Of a stretch of 10,144 bases of DNA, positions 1 through 5,719 are shown in pieces. The notes beneath the pieces are model-generated. The model saw nothing but the letters and a program-made list of their open reading frames with translations, made no database searches and was not told where the DNA came from. The translations under genes and the position numbers were made by a program. Source of the stretch: Steroidobacteraceae bacterium (GTDB lineage: Bacteria > Pseudomonadota > Gammaproteobacteria > Steroidobacterales > Steroidobacteraceae). The DNA lies in contig JABEVI010000155.1 in NCBI GenBank assembly GCA_013044085.1, positions 1 through 10,144 of the forward strand, in the 5' to 3' direction. Every line of letters begins with the position of its first letter. Positions within the stretch are counted from its first letter, which is position 1.

Positions 1-51
1 AAGGATGGCGGCGACCACGCGACGTTTGACCGGCTTCGCTTGCGCGCGCCA
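1..51. other. Left edge, no supported gene
   Basis: This is the sequence downstream of the MFS transporter stop. It has no hairpin with a T-run on the minus strand, so I see no terminator for the oxidoreductase-MFS unit. A further minus-strand gene could begin here: a GTG-started reading frame runs off the edge. The stretch is too short to support that. Confidence 0.3.
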
Positions 52-1353
52 TCACGCCACGGCCGGCAGAGGCGCACTCCGCGCCTCCTCCAATCCATGG
101 CCGTCGGGACCCAGTTCACGACGCCACAACATCAACGCAGCGGCCAACGCGACCAGCCCGAGAAGGAAGAAGAACCACAGCATGACGTCGTAGCCGGCGG
201 GATTCGCTGCCGACGCGCCCGCCCGATCGGCGAGTATACCGGCGGCGAGATTCGAGGCCGCCATGCCGAGCGCCTGGATAAGCGTGATGAGCCCGAGACC
301 GGTCCCGAGCCGGCTTGGTTCGACAATCAGGGTTGTCGCCGGCCAGATCACCGCGGGGACCAGCGAGAAACTGATCCCCATCATGACCGTCGAGATCCAC
401 AGGCTTTCATTCGTCAGCCCCAGCACCACGAAGGTCAGCGGCAGCAGCAAAGTGCCGATCACGAGCATCAACGCCCGGTGGCCGAAGCGGTCCGCGATCA
501 GCCCGAAAAAAGGCGTGGCGAAGATGGCGGCGAAGAACACCCAGCTGTTTGCGAGCCCCGCTTGTTGCAAAGTCAGTCCCTTGGCGTGTTGGAAATACTC
601 GATCGCATAGGTGGTACGGAACGGAAAGAACACCGCCGCGTAGAGCACGTGCAGCCCGAGGATGTACCAATAGGATCGGTCGAATTTCAACAAATCTTGA
701 AGATTCATCCGCGGCGCCGCAACACCATTCGCGGCCGCGGCTGCCGGCCGACGGCGGCGGTCGATCAGGTACAGCAGCGCGGCCGCCGCGAAGCCCGCCA
801 ACGTGACGCCTGCGCCGAGCCACAGCGGCGCCTGCCAACCCCGTTCGTACAGGGGCCGCGCCCACGCCGTCGAGGTGTCGACCGCATAGGAGCCGACCCG
901 CGCGAGCGATAGGTACAAGGAGGTCGCGAGCGCGATGCCACTGCGCGAAAACCACCGCGCCAACGCGGCGACAAGGGCGATGAAAATCGCGCCCTCGCTG
1001 ATGCCGAACAGAAACCGGCCGACGACCATGAGTCCATAGGGGTTGCCGACCGCGGTTAGCGCGGCTCCGAGCACGCCGACTGCCGCAGCCCAGAAAGCGA
1101 CACGCGCCGCACCGAAGCGGTCGATCAGAATGCCGTTGATGAGCGCAAGCGCCACGTTCGGAATGCTGATCACGCCGTTCAGCATCCCGAGCTGCGCCTG
1201 ACCGAAGCCGCGCTGCCGGTGCAACAGGTCGGCGATCGGGCCGATCACGTCGTCCTCGTAGTAGCTGCTGGATACGGCGAGCGCCGCCAGTACGAGCACC
1301 CACCAGCGCAGCGGCGAGGCCCCGGCCTCTGTGCGGCTCGTCTGCCGATTCAT
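52..1353 (-). CDS. Major facilitator superfamily (MFS) transporter
   Basis: Predicted 12-helix inner-membrane secondary transporter of 433 residues, a usual MFS length. The clearest signatures are the two loop 2-3 type motifs at equivalent places in the two halves: G74-x-x-x-D78-R79-x-G81-x-x-R84, and G284-x-x-x-D288-R289-x-G291-x-R293. A basic cytoplasmic central loop lies near residues 198-224, and hydrophobic helices fill most of the rest. There is no signal peptide, as expected. The ATG lies inside the end of the upstream FAD oxidoreductase gene (ATGA overlap, 4 bp). Only a distant GGCAGGG-like sequence precedes it, so translation probably depends on coupling to that gene. The substrate cannot be read from sequence. 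Co-translation with an oxidoreductase, and a divergent TonB receptor, suggest import of a small organic molecule, perhaps an organic acid, for catabolism (inference). A long plus-strand frame over the same DNA is a GC-rich shadow. Confidence 0.9.
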   Translation of the reverse strand: MNRQTSRTEAGASPLRWWVLVLAALAVSSSYYEDDVIGPIADLLHRQRGFGQAQLGMLNGVISIPNVALALINGILIDRFGAARVAFWAAAVGVLGAALTAVGNPYGLMVVGRFLFGISEGAIFIALVAALARWFSRSGIALATSLYLSLARVGSYAVDTSTAWARPLYERGWQAPLWLGAGVTLAGFAAAALLYLIDRRRRPAAAAANGVAAPRMNLQDLLKFDRSYWYILGLHVLYAAVFFPFRTTYAIEYFQHAKGLTLQQAGLANSWVFFAAIFATPFFGLIADRFGHRALMLVIGTLLLPLTFVVLGLTNESLWISTVMMGISFSLVPAVIWPATTLIVEPSRLGTGLGLITLIQALGMAASNLAAGILADRAGASAANPAGYDVMLWFFFLLGLVALAAALMLWRRELGPDGHGLEEARSAPLPAVA

Positions 1354-2714
1354 TGGTAGCGCGCACCCTGCCGCGCCAGTTCCTTTTGCACGGCGCCGAT
1401 GTCCAACCGGTCGAGCGCCTCGTCACGCCGCAATGATACGGCCGCGGCGACCCCCGCCCCCTGCCCGCTCACCGCACAGCACATCATGTTGCGCGCGGAA
1501 GCATGCGAAATCTTGTCGCCGCCGATGCAGCGCCCGGCCACCAACAGGTTGCCGACTCCCTTGGGCACCAAGGCCCTGTAGGGCAGCTGCCAATATCGCC
1601 CGGTGGTCGGCAGGATCAGTATGCCGTAGCCGTCGATGAACTCGGGGAATATGCCGACGGCGTCGTCGAAGCGTCCCTGTTCGCGCACGTCGTTGCCGGT
1701 GAGGTTGTAAAGGGCATCAATCTTGCGGGTGTCGCGGATGCCCAATGTCATGCCGAAGTTGCGCAGTTTTGCGGTCTCGCAACCCGGCATGAAGCCGCGC
1801 AGCGCTGCCAGCGCGTGTATCGCCTCGCCCCGGCCGCGCATCTCCCCGGCCGTGAGGTCGCCGGGATCGGTGCCGTCGATTTCCGGGATGTGCACGAGAT
1901 TCAAATAGGTCAGATCCCCTTGATCCGTGACCGTACCCCAGGTGCCCGCGATCGTGTGAAGATTGGGCGGGATGAGGCCAGCGGCGAGCGCCCGCTTGAA
2001 CGGCTTGCGCAGGAACGGCGAGAACAGATTGTCCTCCTTGCCCGTCGTTTCGTAATCCCACTCACCATTGCCGCCCCAGTCGGCGTAGGTCTGTGGGTCC
2101 GCCTTCACCGCCTCGATGAAGCGGCCTTTGTTGACGCCGCTCATCGAAAACATGACCGACACCGACATCATCTCGGCCTTCGGTGACTTGCGTACCGGCG
2201 CGCCCGCGCGCGTCGCGATGTCCGCATCCCCGGTCGCGTCGATGACGCGCCGGGCGAGAATTGCCTCGCGTCCGGCCTTGCTCTCGGTGATCACGCCGCG
2301 CACGACGCCGTTGTCGATGATCGGTGCGACGCACAGCCGGTGCAGCAGCGGCGTCACGCCCGCCTCCGTGACCAGCACATCGGCGACCCACTTGAACATC
2401 TCCGCGTCGAGCGCCTGGCTCAGCGATTGAGGCTCGGGCATGGCCGCACCCATCGCCTTGGCGCGCTGTTCGAATTCGATGCCGATGCCCTCGCAATCGA
2501 CGGTGTGCTCGTGGCGGTACCAGGCAAAGCCCTCGACCCCGACCTGCGTGATGTTGCCGCCGAAACAGCCGTTGCGTTCGAGCAGCGCGGTGCGCGCCCC
2601 GGCGCGCGCTGCCGCGAGCGCGGCGGCGAGTCCGCCGGGGCCGCTGCCCACCACCAACACGTCCGTCTCCAGGATAACGTCGACGGCGCGCGCCGGTTCC
2701 ACTATCGACTTCAT
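1350..2714 (-). CDS. FAD-dependent oxidoreductase (FAD_oxidored type)
   Basis: Flavoprotein of 454 residues, predicted cytoplasmic. The N-terminal Rossmann dinucleotide fold is clear: G23-x-G25-x-x-G28 after a hydrophobic beta strand, with acidic E46 at the end of strand 2 for the FAD ribose, followed by C50-F-G-G-N. The C-terminal FAD-binding part is also typical of this family: I326-R-D-T-R330, a tyrosine-rich PYR segment, then NLLVAGR at 389-395 and a GQGAG helix cap near 417-421. Family members oxidise varied, mostly uncharacterised substrates, and I cannot name this one's. The chosen ATG has an AAGAGG Shine-Dalgarno five bases upstream. The stop overlaps the MFS transporter start by 4 bp (ATGA), so the two form an operon with likely translational coupling. 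It is divergent from the TonB receptor gene, and the two share a 241-bp regulatory region. A role in oxidising whatever the MFS partner imports is inference. Confidence 0.9.
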   Translation of the reverse strand: MKSIVEPARAVDVILETDVLVVGSGPGGLAAALAAARAGARTALLERNGCFGGNITQVGVEGFAWYRHEHTVDCEGIGIEFEQRAKAMGAAMPEPQSLSQALDAEMFKWVADVLVTEAGVTPLLHRLCVAPIIDNGVVRGVITESKAGREAILARRVIDATGDADIATRAGAPVRKSPKAEMMSVSVMFSMSGVNKGRFIEAVKADPQTYADWGGNGEWDYETTGKEDNLFSPFLRKPFKRALAAGLIPPNLHTIAGTWGTVTDQGDLTYLNLVHIPEIDGTDPGDLTAGEMRGRGEAIHALAALRGFMPGCETAKLRNFGMTLGIRDTRKIDALYNLTGNDVREQGRFDDAVGIFPEFIDGYGILILPTTGRYWQLPYRALVPKGVGNLLVAGRCIGGDKISHASARNMMCCAVSGQGAGVAAAVSLRRDEALDRLDIGAVQKELARQGARYQ

Positions 2715-2719
2715 CGCCG

Positions 2720-2725
2720 CCTCTT
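2720..2725 (-). promoter_or_regulatory. Ribosome binding site of the FAD oxidoreductase
   Basis: On the minus strand the sequence AAGAGG lies five bases before the ATG at 2714. It is a good Shine-Dalgarno match at normal spacing and fixes the start of the oxidoreductase gene. Confidence 0.7.
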
Positions 2726-2762
2726 ACGCTACGGGGGGTACGCGCATAATCGCACGCCCGGC

Positions 2763-2781
2763 CGGTGCAACGCACGCACCG
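2763..2781. repeat. Short inverted repeat in oxidoreductase leader
   Basis: CGGTGC and GCACCG are perfect 6-bp inverted arms separated by seven bases. They lie 49 to 67 bases upstream of the oxidoreductase start. This could be a small operator or a hairpin in its leader RNA, but in GC-rich DNA a 6-bp dyad may arise by chance. Confidence 0.25.
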
Positions 2782-2827
2782 CGCCACTGCGGACACCGCG
2801 CGACGACTGAAATAATATAAAAACTTG

Positions 2828-2855
2828 ATTGTCACGAAATCGTCATTTATTGTCA
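2828..2855 (+). promoter_or_regulatory. Three helically phased ATYGTCA direct repeats (candidate operator)
   Basis: ATTGTCA (2828-2834), ATCGTCA (2839-2845) and ATTGTCA (2849-2855) repeat in the same orientation at 11- and 10-bp steps, so all three lie on one DNA face. Tandem half-sites with this period are typical of OmpR/PhoB-family response regulators. The TGTCA core, 7-bp unit and 4-bp spacer resemble the E. coli Pho box (two CTGTCAT-like units). By eye the 18 bases at 2829-2846 match that consensus at 13 positions. The third repeat ends nine bases before a -10-like hexamer, about where an activator-bound box sits at PhoB-type promoters. The repeats are visible directly; the identity of the regulator is inference. 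Confidence 0.45.
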
Positions 2856-2864
2856 GTAGAACGC

Positions 2865-2870
2865 AATACT
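2865..2870 (+). promoter_or_regulatory. Candidate -10 element for the TonB receptor
   Basis: AATACT matches the TATAAT consensus at four of six positions and has no good -35 at 16-18 bp. The phased repeats occupy that place instead, consistent with an activator-dependent promoter. The implied transcript start is near 2877, giving a leader of about 80 bases. An alternative is TTGATT (2825-2830) with TATTGT (2848-2853), each four of six with 17-bp spacing, which would overlap the repeats. Confidence 0.25.
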
Positions 2871-2922
2871 AAGAACAAAAAGTTGGCGTTCAAGGCCCGC
2901 CGGCTCAATGGGATTTTCCAGC

Positions 2923-2938
2923 ATTGGTCGTTACCAAT
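2923..2938. repeat. Perfect 16-bp dyad ATTGGT-N4-ACCAAT
   Basis: Two perfect 6-bp arms flank CGTT and end six bases before the receptor's Shine-Dalgarno. As DNA, TGGT...ACCA arms resemble GntR/FadR-type operators (PdhR-like sites have these arms but a 3-bp centre), so it may be a repressor site downstream of the promoter. As RNA it could form a small hairpin beside the ribosome site. Which of these applies, if any, cannot be decided from the sequence. Confidence 0.35.
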
Positions 2939-2944
2939 CTGTCC

Positions 2945-2950
2945 AGGGAG
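2945..2950 (+). promoter_or_regulatory. Ribosome binding site of the TonB receptor
   Basis: AGGGAG ends five bases before the ATG at 2956, a good Shine-Dalgarno at standard spacing. It supports this start, which also gives a complete signal peptide. Confidence 0.75.
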
Positions 2951-2955
2951 ATTAA

Positions 2956-5643
2956 ATGAAACCAAATAAAGCGCTTGCCTGCGCTATCACGGCAATTCTC
3001 GGCGGCTGCGCGGCGACCGCGCTGGCGGCGCCGGCGGCCGACCCCGCTGACTCATCGGGCCTGCGGGAAATTATTGTCACCGCGCAACGGCGTGCGCAAT
3101 CGATTCAGAACGTACCAATCACGATTCAGGCGATCACCGGTGCACAACTGAATCAACTCAGCATCTCAACCTTCGATGACGTGCTGAAATATTTGCCGAA
3201 CGTGACCCTGGGCTCGAATGGCCCGGGCATGGGCAACATCTTCATGCGCGGATTGAGTTCTGGATTCGCCGGCAACCAATCGAGCGCGACCTTCGCCTCG
3301 TTCCCGAACGTCGCGACCTATCTCGATGACCAGTCGCTGCAATTCCCCTCGCGCAACCTCGACATCTACATGGTCGACATGGCTCGCGTAGAAGTACTGG
3401 AAGGCCCGCAGGGCACTCTGTTCGGCGGTGGTGCCGAGGCCGGTGCGATTCGCTACATCACCAACAAGCCGAAGCTCGACAAGACCGAAGGCAACGTCGA
3501 CGCAAGCTTCGGTGTGACCGCCCACGGCGATCCGAACGACAGCGTGGATGCGACCATCAACCTGCCGTTGATCGCGGATACGCTGGCCGTGCGCGCGACG
3601 ATTTACAACGACCGTCGCGGCGGCTACATCGACAACGTCCCGAGCACGTTCACGCGCAGCAACAACGACACCGGCAACTACTACGCGGGCATCAAGCCGG
3701 GCACCAATGGCCTCTGCCCGAACGGACTGCCGACGACCTCCGGTTACTGCGTGCCGGCGAACAACACGGTCGCCAACAACTACGCGATTGCGCGAAACGC
3801 CTCGAATCCGCTCACCTACACCGGCTTCCGGCTCGGTGCGCTGTACAAGATCAATGACGACTGGGATGCGCTGATCACCCAGAGTTACCAGAACATGGAG
3901 GCGGACGGCGAATTCACGCAATACCCGGTCGGTTCCGATGGGCAGCAGCTCGGTCCCTGGCAGGTCACCGCCTTCGTCCCCGCCTACAACAAGGATAGAT
4001 TCGAGAACACCGCGCTCACCGTCCGCGGCAAGATCGGCGACCTGAAGGCCGTATACAGCGGAGGCTACCTCGTCCGGAACATCGACCAGACGAACGATTA
4101 TTCTAACTACACTCGCAGCGCCTACGGCTTCTACTACACGTGCTCGGGCGGCACGGGCGGCGGCGTCGGCGCAGCCGGCAGTCCCGGCCAGGGCGTCCCG
4201 GCCGGCGGCTCGACTCCCACCTGTTACTCGCCTGTGAGTTCCTGGCACGACCAGGTCAGAAACACCCACTTGAGCCACGAGTTCCGCCTCAGCACTCCGG
4301 GCAACTGGCGCACGCGTGGAATCGTCGGCGTCTTTTGGGAAGACTTCGAGATCTACGACAACATGAACTTCCTGTACAAGACGATCCCGTCTTGCACGCC
4401 GTCGAACCTCGCGGCCGCCCAGGCCGGCGGTGCGCCTTGCCTCGCCAACGTCGGCCCGCCTCCGGGCGTGTACGCCTCGGACCCGAGCGTTCGCAATGAC
4501 AACGTCGCCTTCGGCGAGGACATCCGCCGCGGCTACAAACAGACGGCGGTGTTCGCGTCGGTGGATTACGATCTGATCCCGAAGGTGCTCACCATCACCG
4601 CCGGCACCCGCTATTATCATTACACCGAAGACGAGGTAGGGTCCAAGTACACAACGCCACTCGCCTGCACAAACGTGCCGAACGGCTGCTACGCCGGCGC
4701 GACCAACATCAATGCGGAGCACGAGAACACCACGTTCAGCGGGCTGAAGAGCCGCGCCAACCTGACCTGGCACATCACGCCGGACGTGATGGTGTACTAC
4801 ACGTTCTCGCAGGGCTTTCGCCCGGGCGGCTTCAACCGCTCAATCGCCCACAAGGCGAAGGACGCGAACGGCGTGCCACAGTACTCCTCGCCCTTGAGCT
4901 ACTCGCCCGACTCGCTCACCAACAACGAGATCGGCTGGAAGTCGGAGTGGCTCAATCACCGCCTGCTGCTGAACGGCTCGGTATACCGTATGGACTGGAA
5001 GAACGTGCAGTTCGCGCTGTTCGATCCGACGATCCTCGGCAACACGACATTCGTCGCGAACGGCCCCGACTACCGCATCAACGGCGTGGAGTTGCAGTTC
5101 GTCGCGAAGGTCACGAACGGCCTCACGGTGCAGGGATCGAGTTCGTGGAACAGTGCGAGTCAGACCTCATCGCCCTGCCTGATCGACAACTACGTCGGAT
5201 CACCGAACATCGGCAACTGCATCACCGAGGTCAAGGGCCAGTCCTTCCCGAACCCGTTCGGTCAGCTCAACACCCGGCCGGCCTTCTCGCCGCCGATCGA
5301 GTTCAACCTGCGCGCCCGCTATGACTGGTCGTTCGGCGATTACAATGCGTTTGTGATGGTCGGCGGCAATCACATCGGCTCGATGTCGAACGAGCCGGCG
5401 AGTTTCGTGAACGGCAATACCGTGGCCATTCCGTACACCACCTGGCTGCGCTATGAGCAGCCGGGTTATACCACCTACGACGCCTCCCTCGGCGTCGCAA
5501 AGGGCCACTGGACGACAGAAATCTACGGCACGAACCTCAGCAATTCGGATGCCAGCGTGTTCACCTCGTCGTCTCAGTTCATCAAGTCGGAAGTGCCGCT
5601 GCGACCGCGCGTGCTTGGAATCAAGTTCGGCTACAAGTTCTGA
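2956..5643 (+). CDS. TonB-dependent outer-membrane receptor
   Basis: Outer-membrane transporter of 895 residues, energised by TonB-ExbBD, for import of a scarce ligand. In order: a signal peptide (K5, hydrophobic core, likely cleavage after A22-L-A24); a TonB box-like segment E38-I-I-V-T-A; the plug domain to about 165, with the hallmark E146-V-L-E-G-P-Q-G-T-L-F; then a long beta barrel ending in a terminal aromatic (K-F at 894-895), the usual barrel-assembly signal. The size and the missing N-terminal extra domain mean there is no sign of transcriptional signalling through an anti-sigma factor. The mature protein has exactly ten cysteines in five close pairs (254/265, 396/423, 480/495, 571/578, 741/755), probably disulfides in surface loops. 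Residues 397-422 form a glycine-rich loop. The ligand is unknown, and the family covers siderophores, cobalamin, sugars and aromatic compounds. The gene is followed by an intrinsic terminator and then a TPR-sulfotransferase. Confidence 0.95.
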   Translation: MKPNKALACAITAILGGCAATALAAPAADPADSSGLREIIVTAQRRAQSIQNVPITIQAITGAQLNQLSISTFDDVLKYLPNVTLGSNGPGMGNIFMRGLSSGFAGNQSSATFASFPNVATYLDDQSLQFPSRNLDIYMVDMARVEVLEGPQGTLFGGGAEAGAIRYITNKPKLDKTEGNVDASFGVTAHGDPNDSVDATINLPLIADTLAVRATIYNDRRGGYIDNVPSTFTRSNNDTGNYYAGIKPGTNGLCPNGLPTTSGYCVPANNTVANNYAIARNASNPLTYTGFRLGALYKINDDWDALITQSYQNMEADGEFTQYPVGSDGQQLGPWQVTAFVPAYNKDRFENTALTVRGKIGDLKAVYSGGYLVRNIDQTNDYSNYTRSAYGFYYTCSGGTGGGVGAAGSPGQGVPAGGSTPTCYSPVSSWHDQVRNTHLSHEFRLSTPGNWRTRGIVGVFWEDFEIYDNMNFLYKTIPSCTPSNLAAAQAGGAPCLANVGPPPGVYASDPSVRNDNVAFGEDIRRGYKQTAVFASVDYDLIPKVLTITAGTRYYHYTEDEVGSKYTTPLACTNVPNGCYAGATNINAEHENTTFSGLKSRANLTWHITPDVMVYYTFSQGFRPGGFNRSIAHKAKDANGVPQYSSPLSYSPDSLTNNEIGWKSEWLNHRLLLNGSVYRMDWKNVQFALFDPTILGNTTFVANGPDYRINGVELQFVAKVTNGLTVQGSSSWNSASQTSSPCLIDNYVGSPNIGNCITEVKGQSFPNPFGQLNTRPAFSPPIEFNLRARYDWSFGDYNAFVMVGGNHIGSMSNEPASFVNGNTVAIPYTTWLRYEQPGYTTYDASLGVAKGHWTTEIYGTNLSNSDASVFTSSSQFIKSEVPLRPRVLGIKFGYKF

Positions 5644-5675
5644 CGACTGCACCGGCATTTCGAGGAGTAAAATCC

Positions 5676-5702
5676 AAGGCGGGCGACGATGCCCGCCTTT
5701 TT
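5676..5702 (+). terminator. Rho-independent terminator after the TonB receptor
   Basis: A perfect 9-bp stem, AAGGCGGGC with GCCCGCCTT, closes a 6-base loop and runs into a T-tract (TTTTT, then C, then TTT). It starts 33 bases after the receptor stop. The tract ends only 17 bases before the sulfotransferase ATG, so the terminator also acts on any read-through transcript that would express that gene. Confidence 0.85.
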
Positions 5703-5719
5703 CTTTGAAGTCCGTCCGC

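Larger units (their letters stand above)
2715..2955. other. Divergent intergenic regulatory region
   Basis: This is the 241-bp spacer between the minus-strand oxidoreductase unit and the plus-strand TonB receptor. It has two parts. Roughly 2740-2805 is GC-rich and holds a short inverted repeat. Roughly 2806-2880 is markedly AT-rich in a GC-rich window, as expected for a promoter. The AT-rich part carries three phased ATYGTCA repeats, and a dyad lies nearer the receptor start. For the oxidoreductase direction I see TATATT and TATTAT -10-like strings (within 2812-2819) but no matching -35, so that promoter is unresolved. It may need an activator. Confidence 0.6.

Noticed and set aside
40..912. 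Long plus-strand open frame (290 codons) over the MFS gene
   Set aside because: It is antisense to a clear transporter, its translation is Arg/Gln/Glu-rich with no domain, and such frames are common opposite GC-rich genes.
2062..2835. Minus-strand frame beginning in the divergent region and overlapping the FAD gene
   Set aside because: It is in a different frame from the oxidoreductase, becomes Arg-rich at once and has no Shine-Dalgarno. The FAD frame has complete motifs.
2998..3009. Lipobox-like L-G-G-C at residues 15-18 of the receptor
   Set aside because: The -2 residue is atypical, a good signal peptidase I site (A-L-A) follows, and TonB receptors of this type are not lipoproteins.
3166..4773. 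535-codon minus-strand open frame inside the TonB receptor gene
   Set aside because: It lies opposite a well-supported receptor, its translation is Arg/Val-rich low-complexity and it has no ribosome site. It is a GC codon shadow.
5662..5670. GAGGAG followed by TAA, like a ribosome site just after the receptor stop
   Set aside because: No start codon at usable spacing opens a plausible gene. The nearby ATG at 5689 sits inside the terminator and leads into a shadow frame.
5453..5719. Upstream in-frame extension of the sulfotransferase (89 codons)
   Set aside because: It overlaps the receptor's coding end and the terminator and encodes Ser/Arg-rich sequence unrelated to TPRs. The ATG at 5720 is the better start.
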